A stretch of 15,424 nt of DNA from Chloroflexota bacterium. Lineage in GTDB: Bacteria; Chloroflexota; Dehalococcoidia; UBA2979. Under the pieces are notes generated by a model. The model was given only the letters and a program-made list of their open reading frames with translations, was not told the origin of the DNA and did no database searches. The translations under genes were made by a program, and so were the position numbers. This document shows positions 1 to 6,856 of this stretch, piece after piece (positions within the stretch are counted from its first letter, which is position 1; each line of letters begins with the position of its first letter). Location of the stretch: contig NZWK01000052.1 in NCBI GenBank assembly GCA_002701625.1, positions 1 through 15,424 of the forward strand, in the 5' to 3' direction.

Positions 1-602
1 ACTTGATAGTCGTCCCAGAACCATTTTCCTCCAGTAACACGCTCATCGAAACCATTCAGCGTTAGGTTCTCAGGTATATAAAAGTCAGTTGTGGCTACTT
101 CGCCGGGAGTTGATGGAACAACGGCGGGGCCGGTGTCTTTAACTGGGTTAGCCTTGTTTACTAAAACCCATCTTATGAAGCGAATAACTTCTTTTCCGTG
201 TTGGTTGTAGCCGTAGGTTTGGACCCAGATAATACCGGTGTCACCGCCACTAGATTCGCGTCTTCCGATTACCTCGGTTTCAGCAGAGACCGTATCTCCA
301 GGATAAACAGGTTCACCGAAGCGTACATCTGCGTATCCTAGATTAGCCACGGCATTTAAAGATATGTCAGGTACAGATTTTCCAAAAACGATGTGAAATA
401 CAAGAAGATCATGTATTGGTTCTCTGACAAAGCCCAGCTTTTCAGCGAACTCTGTATTACAAAAGAGTGGGTAGCGAGAAGCAGTTAATGCTAGATATAA
501 CGCGGCATCACCTTCGGTCAGTGTCCGTGATACAGCGTGACCTATTTTAAGACCAACAGTTAGGTCTTCGAAGTAATTTCCTAGCGATGCTTTGTTTGCC
601 AA
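1..602 (-). CDS. mch: Mesaconyl-CoA (2-methylfumaryl-CoA) hydratase-like protein, 5' part only
   Basis: The reading frame is open from a TTG at 602-600 to the window's left edge, giving about 200 N-terminal residues; the C-terminal part is cut off. The start is supported by an AGAAGGA ribosome-binding site at 616-610. The protein begins with a GNYFED segment (8-13), followed by TEGDAALYLAL (29-39), DLLVFHIVFGK (65-75) and VPDISLNAVANLGYAD (77-92). From memory these match the MaoC-like, double-hotdog mesaconyl-CoA hydratase family, which reversibly hydrates mesaconyl-CoA to beta-methylmalyl-CoA in the ethylmalonyl-CoA pathway and, as mesaconyl-C1-CoA hydratase, in the Chloroflexus 3-hydroxypropionate bicycle. 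The first hotdog domain lacks the usual MaoC Asp...His dyad, so I infer the catalytic residues lie in the missing C-terminal half. It is divergent from the MFS carrier. The family is fairly sure, the exact substrate is not. Confidence 0.8.
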   Translation of the reverse strand, partial: MANKASLGNYFEDLTVGLKIGHAVSRTLTEGDAALYLALTASRYPLFCNTEFAEKLGFVREPIHDLLVFHIVFGKSVPDISLNAVANLGYADVRFGEPVYPGDTVSAETEVIGRRESSGGDTGIIWVQTYGYNQHGKEVIRFIRWVLVNKANPVKDTGPAVVPSTPGEVATTDFYIPENLTLNGFDERVTGGKWFWDDYQ

Positions 603-672
603 TTTGTTTTCCTTCTATATAAATTGTATGCGTCCTTAGCGTCTGAGTCGCTTAAGGCCTACGATTGGCATT

Positions 673-1974
673 ATGCAGAGTCCTGTGTCACGATCATCGA
701 CTGGAATTTACAGTGGTTGGTTCGTTGTGCTCGCGTCCGGAGCCACGACCGCTACCGCTGCTGCAACAGTCTTCTATGGGATGAATACGTTTCTAAATGA
801 CCTTATTTCTGAGTTTGGATGGGCGGCTTGGGTCACGTTTGCAGGCTCCTCTGTACGTACTGAAGTGGGTGGAATTTCTGCTCCGTTCGTGGGTTGGGCG
901 ATTGATAAATTTGGTCCTCGTCGAGTCCTAATTATAGGCATTGGGATTACTTCCTTGGGATTACTCCTGATGTCATACATGAGTGAACTCTGGCATTTCT
1001 TTTTTGTAATGGCTTTGGTATCTCTCGGTTCAAGTACCGCTGGCAATCTTTGCGGTTTTGCAGCGATTGTTACGTGGTTTGAGCGAAAACGTGCACGCGC
1101 CCTTACGTTGTCGACATTGGGCGGATCTCTTGGTGGATTATTGATCCCTATTGTTGCGATAAGTGTGGGTGAGTTTGGATGGAGATCGACACTTCAACTT
1201 CTAGCGATATTTGTGGCTACAGGCGGCATGGCGTTTGGATTATTTGTCCGTACTAGGCCTGCTAACCATCCTCAACCGATGGACGGTATTGCTCAGTCAG
1301 GTGTAAATGTAAGTGACGTATCTTCCCCGATGAACTGGGGTCTTCCAGTGCGCGTGGCCATTCGAACGCGATCTTTTGCGCTGTTAATGTCAGCCTTTGT
1401 AGCGAATGGGTTTGCCATGACGAGCTTATTAACCTTAGCGTTTTCGTATTTCGAATATGAGTTTGGACTTTCTAAAGGCGCTGCGGGACTGACCATAACA
1501 GTACTTACTGTGTCTTCAATTTTCGGTCGAATAGCGCTTGGATTTCAAGGAGATCGCTACCAACCCGTAAAATTACTCGCGATATGTTCCATTCTTCTAA
1601 CTCTCGGTCTGCCTCTGCTCTCAATCGGCACGTTAGTTAGTTCCGATACTGGTAAGTGGATTGCTTATTGTGGCTTAGTAGTGAGTTCGATCGGATTTGG
1701 CGGTTCCGTTCCGTTGCGCTCGTTGGTGATTGTTGATTTTTTCGGTACAGCTTCGTTCGCCCGTTTAATGGGTGCTGAGCGATTCATTTCAACTATTGGG
1801 GGGACAATTGGTCCGATTTTGATCGGATTATCACTGGATTTAACTCAGCACTATACGGTAGGATGGTTGATGGCAGCCCTCGTTGGTGGAATATCTATCC
1901 CACTTTATTTGATGGCACAACGTCCCGATGTATTAATCGAGAAGTATAAGACTTTGGCAAGGGAGCAAGCTTAG
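673..1974 (+). CDS. MFS transporter, monocarboxylate/oxalate-formate antiporter-like
   Basis: A 433-residue polytopic membrane protein of the major facilitator superfamily with about 12 predicted hydrophobic segments. The N-terminal helix IYSGWFVVL (12-20), a FGW motif ending the first loop (48-50) and the signature GWAIDKFGPRRV (74-85) between TM2 and TM3 resemble the MCT/oxalate-formate antiporter branch, whose members carry small organic acids across the cytoplasmic membrane. A central charged loop near residues 195-225 separates the two six-helix halves, and the second half has its own GDRYQP loop. The ATG at 673 is used because the first helix begins soon after it; no good Shine-Dalgarno sequence precedes it. 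It lies divergent from the mesaconyl-CoA hydratase-like gene, with 70 bp between them. A shared organic-acid substrate is possible but is only an inference from position. Confidence 0.85.
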   Translation: MQSPVSRSSTGIYSGWFVVLASGATTATAAATVFYGMNTFLNDLISEFGWAAWVTFAGSSVRTEVGGISAPFVGWAIDKFGPRRVLIIGIGITSLGLLLMSYMSELWHFFFVMALVSLGSSTAGNLCGFAAIVTWFERKRARALTLSTLGGSLGGLLIPIVAISVGEFGWRSTLQLLAIFVATGGMAFGLFVRTRPANHPQPMDGIAQSGVNVSDVSSPMNWGLPVRVAIRTRSFALLMSAFVANGFAMTSLLTLAFSYFEYEFGLSKGAAGLTITVLTVSSIFGRIALGFQGDRYQPVKLLAICSILLTLGLPLLSIGTLVSSDTGKWIAYCGLVVSSIGFGGSVPLRSLVIVDFFGTASFARLMGAERFISTIGGTIGPILIGLSLDLTQHYTVGWLMAALVGGISIPLYLMAQRPDVLIEKYKTLAREQA

Positions 1975-1977
1975 ATT

Positions 1978-2208
1978 TTATCCAAAGAGTGGGCCACCAG
2001 CATCAATTAATTCACCATCCGTCGCAAAGACGGTTGGTCTTTCCTCACAATACACTTCACTCTCGCATTTATTGAACGAAAAAACTGGTTTTTCATCTTG
2101 TTTCTCGAAGTGTATGTGCCATGTGCCGAGAACATTATTACCTCGCCGACCTTTTTCGATTTCGCCTTGAAGAATTGCAACGAGTTCCTCTAGTTGTTTT
2201 AGTCCCAT
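1978..2208 (-). CDS. Small protein of unknown function (76 aa)
   Basis: A 76-residue acidic protein that I do not recognise. It starts with a leucine- and glutamate-rich probable helix (residues 2-18, LKQLEELVAIL), followed by GTWHIHFEKQ and a C-terminal half with two cysteines (KCESEVYC, about residues 47-54) and the ending DAGGPLFG. It has no signal peptide or membrane segment. Reasons to think it is real: an AAGGA ribosome-binding site at 2220-2216, seven bases before the ATG, and a stop only three bases from the stop of the convergent MFS gene, so it fills the gap neatly with no other gene on this stretch. A TATACT hexamer on the minus strand (2254-2249) could be its -10 box. It is divergent from the iron permease gene. 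The function is unknown and the only support is its open frame, ribosome-binding site and fit. Confidence 0.55.
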   Translation of the reverse strand: MGLKQLEELVAILQGEIEKGRRGNNVLGTWHIHFEKQDEKPVFSFNKCESEVYCEERPTVFATDGELIDAGGPLFG

Positions 2209-2345
2209 TGTTCATTCCTTTGCTCAAAATTTCTTTCTAATTTTGTCTAGTATATATCCTGATTTTATAGAGGATGAGATTTTGTCCTGTGCAGGGACTA
2301 TTATTGAATATTAGGGATCACATTTTTTTCAGTGTAGTGTGTGCG

Positions 2346-2351
2346 TATAAT
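2346..2351 (+). promoter_or_regulatory. Candidate -10 box for the iron permease-ATPase operon
   Basis: A perfect TATAAT lies 28 bases before the ATG at 2379. The -35 position is only T-rich, so the assignment is tentative. It matters because a transcript starting just after it would exclude the upstream in-frame ATG at 2274 as the permease start. Confidence 0.4.
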
Positions 2352-2378
2352 GGGTCAGAGTTAATTGGAAGTTTGGAT

Positions 2379-3941
2379 ATGCGGAATCGAAGAGCGGGAC
2401 CTGTTTTATGCGTAGCTGCCATTATGGTAGTGATACTGTGTGCTGTGCCCCCAGTTTATCTGTTATTCCAGTTGAGTCTTTCTCCATCACGTTTTCTAGA
2501 GTATGTGACAGCCGATTCAACTGGTCCAGTTGTCTGGCGTACTCTCTGGATGGTTCTCGCGGTGACAACAACATCTCTCTGTATAGCGGTACCAATGGCA
2601 TGGCTTCTGGAACGCTCTGATCTTCCTTGGCGTAACCTGTTCGGGGTGCTAGCCATTCTACCGTTAGCTATTCCTTCATATATAGGATCGTTTGTACTCC
2701 TTTCTGCTTTTGGACAAAGAGGCTTGCTACAACAATTGTTGGAGCCGGTTGGCGTTGAAACCATGCCGAGTATCTCGGGTTGTTCAGGATCTGTCATTGT
2801 TCTTGCCCTCTCGACCTACCCCTACTTACTCATTCCGCTGCGACCAGCGATCGGATCAATTGACCCAAGAATGTCAGATGTATCTAGGACGTTTGGCTAT
2901 GGACCTCTGCGCACTTTCTATAAAGTAACTTTGCCGTTTTTGCGGCCGGCACTTGCTGCTGGTGGTCTGCTTGTAGGGTTGTACGCCTTGTCAGATTTCG
3001 GGGCAGTTTCACTACTAAATTGTAGATCGTTAACGGTCAGCCTTTTTAGTCACTATGAATCAGCTTTTGACCGAACTGGCGCTGCGAGTGTTGCGATATT
3101 GCTATCAATATTTGCGCTAATTTTTGTACTTGTTGACCTGAGAACTCGTCGAAATCGAGACTATAATTCTGCACGCCCAGTGGTTCAAGACAGGCGCACT
3201 ACTTTAGGAAAATGGCGTTGGCCGGCAGTGACCATCCTTTCTATGTTCCTGTTTGTGGCTCTTGTTGTCCCGATTGGGGTTCTCGTCTACTGGTTTAGCC
3301 GAGAAGTAAATTACTTGGAGTCGCTCAATTCGATACTTGTTCCTGCTATGAATTCTATCCTGGTCTCAGCCGCTGCAGGACTTATTACCTGTTTGATTGC
3401 GACACCAGTGGCTATACTTTCTGTCCAACACGGAAAACAGTGGCTGTCACGGATAACTGAAACTGTTTCTTATACAGGTTATGCATTACCCGGCCTCGTA
3501 ATTGCTCTTTCTTTGGTATTTGTGGCTAAAAATGTTACCTTTTTATATCAAACGTTTTTTATTCTTATAGTGGGTTATGTGCTTTTGTTTTTGCCTCAGG
3601 CAGCAGGTTCAATTCGAGTTTCTATCGGTCAACTGCAACAGAATGTTCAAGGTGCCGCGAAGGGACTTGGCGCGGGTAATTTTCGGGTCATGTCGACTAT
3701 AACTTTCCCGCTCATCCGGCGCGGAGCTATCGCGGGCTTCGTTTTAGTTTTCATTACCACCATTAAGGAGCTTCCGGCGACTCTTATCTTAAGCCCGTTA
3801 GGTTATGAAAGTTTGTCGGCCTCTGTGTGGAGTGCCTCAAGTGAGGCGTTTTTTGCCCGCGCGGCACTGCCTGGATTGCTCTTAGTGTTTTTTTCCTTGC
3901 TACCCTTGATACTACTTAATCGCTGGGATCGATCACTATGA
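2379..3941 (+). CDS. fbpB: Ferric iron ABC transporter, fused permease (FbpB type)
   Basis: A 520-residue inner-membrane permease with about 12 hydrophobic segments, made of two tandem permease domains of the binding-protein-dependent transporter family, as in FbpB/SfuB. Each half carries an EAA-type loop that docks the ATPase: the first at about residues 168-194 (around GYGPLRTFYKVTLP) and the second at about 423-453 (around GLGAGNFRVMSTITFP). The frame stays open back to an ATG at 2274, but that start has AGAGG abutting the codon with no spacing. The ATG at 2379 has GGAAG seven bases upstream, begins a typical basic-then-hydrophobic N-terminus (MRNRRAG...), and lies just after a TATAAT box. 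I therefore use 2379. Its stop overlaps the ATPase start by four bases (ATGA). It would move Fe3+ delivered by the FbpA-type protein encoded convergently downstream; thiamine or another substrate is less likely given that FbpA. Confidence 0.88.
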   Translation: MRNRRAGPVLCVAAIMVVILCAVPPVYLLFQLSLSPSRFLEYVTADSTGPVVWRTLWMVLAVTTTSLCIAVPMAWLLERSDLPWRNLFGVLAILPLAIPSYIGSFVLLSAFGQRGLLQQLLEPVGVETMPSISGCSGSVIVLALSTYPYLLIPLRPAIGSIDPRMSDVSRTFGYGPLRTFYKVTLPFLRPALAAGGLLVGLYALSDFGAVSLLNCRSLTVSLFSHYESAFDRTGAASVAILLSIFALIFVLVDLRTRRNRDYNSARPVVQDRRTTLGKWRWPAVTILSMFLFVALVVPIGVLVYWFSREVNYLESLNSILVPAMNSILVSAAAGLITCLIATPVAILSVQHGKQWLSRITETVSYTGYALPGLVIALSLVFVAKNVTFLYQTFFILIVGYVLLFLPQAAGSIRVSIGQLQQNVQGAAKGLGAGNFRVMSTITFPLIRRGAIAGFVLVFITTIKELPATLILSPLGYESLSASVWSASSEAFFARAALPGLLLVFFSLLPLILLNRWDRSL

Positions 3942-4987
3942 TGAATGATAGACAAGGTGAGACTAATATCGCACTTCGGGCCGACAAACTGGCTCTTAGA
4001 TTGGGATCTATACAAGCGGTCACTGATCTGTCACTTGATATTAGACAGGGTGAATTTTTCGCAATACTTGGCCCGTCGGGCTCTGGAAAAACAACATCAT
4101 TGAGGCTCATCGCCGGACTGGAAAGGCCGGATAGCGGTGAACTCTATTTTGGCCAGAACCTTATATCTTCGAACACCACATTTATTGCCCCTCAGGAGAG
4201 AAAAATAGGTATGGTTTTCCAAGACTATGCTCTGTTCCCGCACATGACGGTTTTGGAGAATATTGCTTATGGTGTGGGAGGCAAAGCCAAATCAAATATT
4301 ATTGCCCACGAGTATCTGGATTTAGTGAATTTGGTCGGTTTTGAGGACAGAAGAATTTCAGATCTGTCAGGTGGTGAGCAACAGCGCGTAGCTCTAGCGC
4401 GCGCTTTGGCACCGCAGCCGAATATCTTACTTTTAGACGAACCATTCTCAAATTTGGATCCTGTGTTACGAGTGAATTTACGTGAGCAGGTGAGGAGAAT
4501 TGTTAGATCCGCCGGTGTAACCACTCTAATGGTCACTCATGATCAGGAAGAAGCCTTGTCAATGGCCGATCGAATTGGATTTATGAAAGATGGTCACATT
4601 CGTCAGGTTGGGGCGGCCGAGGAGTTATTCACGCAACCATCAGATGTCTCGGTTGCCGAGTTTTTTGGAGACTCCAACATCCTTCAGTACAATGCTTCCG
4701 CGCCCAGAACACTGAATTGGCCATTAGGGACACTGTCGTTATCAGATGGAGTTTCAGCTGTTTCTCTTGTGATTTCTCCAGACAGTGTGGAGATAACGCC
4801 TCGGGGTGTAGACGGAGTCGTTTTGGACTTGCAATACTTTGGGTACTACCAAAAGATACTGGTCGAATTGAGTGACGGTCAACATATTCACGTGCGCCAG
4901 ACAGGTTCCAATTACATACCAACAAACATAGGTGATCGCGTCGGGCTCGCACTACTTCGAGCTCCCATTATATTCTCAGTTAACTAA
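3938..4987 (+). CDS. fbpC: Ferric iron ABC transporter ATP-binding protein (FbpC type)
   Basis: A 349-residue cytoplasmic ATPase that powers the permease encoded just upstream. It has the full ABC set: Walker A GPSGSGKTT (45-53), Q-loop glutamine at 95 in MVFQDYALFP, signature LSGGEQQR (143-150), Walker B ILLLDEP (163-169), D-loop NLDP and the switch histidine at 201 in MVTHDQEEA. Residues from about 240 form a C-terminal TOBE-like regulatory region, as in FbpC/PotA-type ATPases. The start overlaps the permease stop (ATGA, 3938-3941), so translation is probably coupled; the second ATG at 3941 is also possible. The gene ends 17 bp before the stop of the convergent fbpA-like gene, and I see no clear terminator hairpin between them. 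The ABC family is certain; iron as the substrate is inferred from the FbpA-type partner. Confidence 0.9.
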   Translation: MMNDRQGETNIALRADKLALRLGSIQAVTDLSLDIRQGEFFAILGPSGSGKTTSLRLIAGLERPDSGELYFGQNLISSNTTFIAPQERKIGMVFQDYALFPHMTVLENIAYGVGGKAKSNIIAHEYLDLVNLVGFEDRRISDLSGGEQQRVALARALAPQPNILLLDEPFSNLDPVLRVNLREQVRRIVRSAGVTTLMVTHDQEEALSMADRIGFMKDGHIRQVGAAEELFTQPSDVSVAEFFGDSNILQYNASAPRTLNWPLGTLSLSDGVSAVSLVISPDSVEITPRGVDGVVLDLQYFGYYQKILVELSDGQHIHVRQTGSNYIPTNIGDRVGLALLRAPIIFSVN

Positions 4988-5004
4988 TTGTTCTAACCGA
5001 GTCA

Positions 5005-6012
5005 CTAATCGAGCGCACCGACTTCCCTCAGTAAATTGAGAGTTCGAGCCACATCTTCCATCTGACTTAGATCCATATTAACTGCCCCCAGTGAACTTAA
5101 TTCGGGTATTCCACTGTAAGAACTAGCACCTGAAGCCAAAGGATATTCATAAGTACTTTCACTAAAGTATCGCTGCGATACATCCCCGAGGAGATACCAC
5201 AACAGTGCGTGAGATTGCTCCTGTTTTTTGGACGAGTCGATAACGCCAGCACCAGCCACGTTTATTAGGGTACCGATGTCATTAGGTGTTGTGTAGTAAT
5301 TACGTGCTCCAAATTCCACACCTTGCTCTGCTAAGAATCGATGAAGGTAATAGTGATTTACGAACCCTATATCGATTTCCCCAGCGGCTGCAGCAGCCAC
5401 GATAGGCGTGTTCTTTGGATATACCTTCGGATCGTTTGCGATGATCCCCAGCAGCCATTCTTTTGCGATATCTTCTCCGTGGTGAATTCTCATTGCAGTA
5501 ACAAAAGCCTGAAAGGAACCATTAGTTGGTGCCCATCCAATTCGGCCTTTCCATTTTGGATCAGTAAAATCGAGAATTGAAGCAGGGAGTTGATCTGGAT
5601 CAATTGTTTCCAGGTTGTAGACGATAGTGCGTGCGCGACCTGAAAGGCCAACCCACTGTCCTGTCTTAGATCGAAATTCAGGGGCTACCAGACTGAGAAT
5701 ATTTTCTGGAATCGTGGCGAACATGTCCGCGCTCTCTATAGCTCCGAGTGCGCCCGCATCCTGTGCAATAAAAATGTCGGCTGGTGTTTTGTCACCCTCT
5801 TCGAGGAGAAGGGCAGCTATCTCCGCAGTTTTTCCGTATTTTACATTTATCGAAACTCCACTGGCACGTTCATATGATTCAAGAATCGGGCCAATCAAAT
5901 TTTCTGACCGTCCAGAATACACGGTCAGACTTTGCTCGCTATTACTGCATGAAACGAATGCTAAGCTGATGGGTATAAGTGAGATAAATATTAGCTGAAA
6001 GATATGTTTCAT
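5005..6012 (-). CDS. fbpA: Ferric iron-binding lipoprotein of ABC transporter (FbpA type)
   Basis: A 335-residue extracytoplasmic solute-binding protein of the Fe3+-binding class. The N-terminus MKHIFQLIFISLIPIS ends in a lipobox-like FVSC with Cys22, so it is probably a lipid-anchored lipoprotein. The mature protein begins with the diagnostic LTVYSGRSENLIGPIL. The tandem tyrosines of VNHYYLHRF (Y221, Y222) correspond to the iron-coordinating tyrosine pair of FbpA. Start choice: an ATG at 6027 is in frame, but its codons contain the ribosome-binding site GGAGG (6022-6018) that sits five bases before the ATG at 6012, so 6012 is the real start. It is convergent with the permease-ATPase pair, unlike the usual fbpABC order, and is preceded by a TTGACA box and a palindromic operator candidate. 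It would capture Fe3+ outside the membrane for FbpBC. Confidence 0.92.
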   Translation of the reverse strand: MKHIFQLIFISLIPISLAFVSCSNSEQSLTVYSGRSENLIGPILESYERASGVSINVKYGKTAEIAALLLEEGDKTPADIFIAQDAGALGAIESADMFATIPENILSLVAPEFRSKTGQWVGLSGRARTIVYNLETIDPDQLPASILDFTDPKWKGRIGWAPTNGSFQAFVTAMRIHHGEDIAKEWLLGIIANDPKVYPKNTPIVAAAAAGEIDIGFVNHYYLHRFLAEQGVEFGARNYYTTPNDIGTLINVAGAGVIDSSKKQEQSHALLWYLLGDVSQRYFSESTYEYPLASGASSYSGIPELSSLGAVNMDLSQMEDVARTLNLLREVGALD

Positions 6013-6058
6013 TAGTGCCTCCAACATCTTACGAAATATGTATATAAGTTAATTAAAC

Positions 6059-6086
6059 ATTAGTACATACTAATAATTACTGTCAA
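6059..6086 (-). promoter_or_regulatory. fbpA promoter with palindromic DtxR-type operator candidate
   Basis: Reading the minus strand, a consensus -35 hexamer TTGACA (6086-6081) is followed six bases later by the perfect inverted repeat ATTAGTAcaTACTAAT (6074-6059, arms of seven, two-base centre). A plausible but weak -10 (ACTAAT, 6064-6059, 16-bp spacer) lies inside the repeat. A repressor bound there would block RNA polymerase. The TTAG...CTAA layout resembles known DtxR/IdeR/SirR operators, and a DtxR-family gene lies directly upstream. Binding is inferred, the palindrome is seen. Confidence 0.6.
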
Positions 6087-6159
6087 CTTGTGAAACATTG
6101 GTCGAATTAGAGCAGGGATTACACCTGTCATGAATACGTAAATGGATTAATTGGTGCGA

Positions 6160-6181
6160 ATTTGGTCTATTTGACCCAAAT
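6160..6181 (-). other. Imperfect inverted repeat over the dtxR stop codon
   Basis: On the minus strand, arms ATTTGGGTC and GACCAAAT (one unpaired base) flank a five-base loop. The TAG stop of the DtxR-like gene (6169-6167) falls at the loop and 3' arm. No U-rich tract follows, so it is a poor intrinsic terminator; it may be a weak pause or transcript-end structure between dtxR and fbpA. Confidence 0.3.
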
Positions 6182-6826
6182 CCTACTTCCGGCCTGTAGG
6201 CCCAGGACAATTTCTTTGGCAGCGACTTTAATTGTGATAGTTCCTTTGTAGGACGCACGCTCAGTTATTCTGACAGTTGCACCAGGTTTGAGCTCCTCAG
6301 ATTCAAAGAATCGGAGTAATTCTTCATCTTCCTCAAATACACGATCGATCGTGTGGGTTGTGCCGTCAACTTGTTCAGATAGTCGCTTTCGGGACATTGA
6401 AGAGGTGTTTCCGCTTCCCGGTATAACAGCGCCAAATGGGGATGTAGTTGGATTACCAAGCCGATTTACAATTAATGGCTCGGTAATATCCGAGATGGAA
6501 TGCTCCATGAGGTGAGCTTCCCCGTAGGCCTGCCACCAGTTGAGTTCAAGAACGTTCACCAACAGGCACTCGGCAAGTCGGTGCCGGCGTACCATATTTT
6601 CAGCTCTTCGGAAACCGTCGGCAGTAAGTGCGACACGCTTTTTCGCGTCAACTTTTACTAGCTTGTCCCGTTTGAGCCTAGATAGCATGCCAGCCATTGA
6701 TGCAGGCTTGAGCTCGAGTCTTTCTGCAAGCCGAGCAGCTATTACTTCCTCACCCTCGTCATTAGCTAACCTATAGATTTGGGTGAGAGCGTCGTCAGCC
6801 GCGACGTTTATTACTTGTTTTGGCAT
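6167..6826 (-). CDS. DtxR/MntR-family metal-dependent transcriptional repressor
   Basis: A 219-residue cytoplasmic regulator with the three-part DtxR layout: N-terminal winged helix (about 1-75, including the LKPASMAGMLSRLKRDKLV recognition region), metal-binding and dimerisation domain (about 76-145, RRHRLAE ... SPFGAVIPG), and a C-terminal FeoA/SH3-like domain (about 155-219). By eye alignment to DtxR, ancillary-site His79 and Glu83 correspond to H82 and E86, and primary-site Glu105 and His106 to E108 and H109. DtxR Cys102 is replaced by H105, and the Met10 position is Asp12, as in MntR. Iron or manganese sensing is therefore open. The start has GGAG eight bases upstream (6838-6835). It lies between the monooxygenase gene and fbpA on the same strand and probably controls fbpA through the palindrome at 6059-6074. 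Confidence 0.9.
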   Translation of the reverse strand: MPKQVINVAADDALTQIYRLANDEGEEVIAARLAERLELKPASMAGMLSRLKRDKLVKVDAKKRVALTADGFRRAENMVRRHRLAECLLVNVLELNWWQAYGEAHLMEHSISDITEPLIVNRLGNPTTSPFGAVIPGSGNTSSMSRKRLSEQVDGTTHTIDRVFEEDEELLRFFESEELKPGATVRITERASYKGTITIKVAAKEIVLGLQAGSRIWVK

Positions 6827-6856
6827 ATTTATAGCTCCATTTACTCGCCTACGAGA

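Noticed and set aside
2247..2262. TAGTATATATCC as a second DtxR-type operator upstream of fbpB
   Set aside because: Only one half (TAGTA) matches the palindrome at 6059-6074; the other arm is lost, and a TATACT -10 for the minus-strand small gene explains the AT-rich sequence as well.
4988..5004. Bidirectional terminator between fbpC and fbpA
   Set aside because: The 17-bp gap has no GC-rich stem or T-run that would make an intrinsic terminator on either strand.
5627..5998. 123-residue plus-strand open frame antisense to fbpA
   Set aside because: It overlaps the conserved N-terminal half of fbpA, has no family likeness and no neighbour to pair with.
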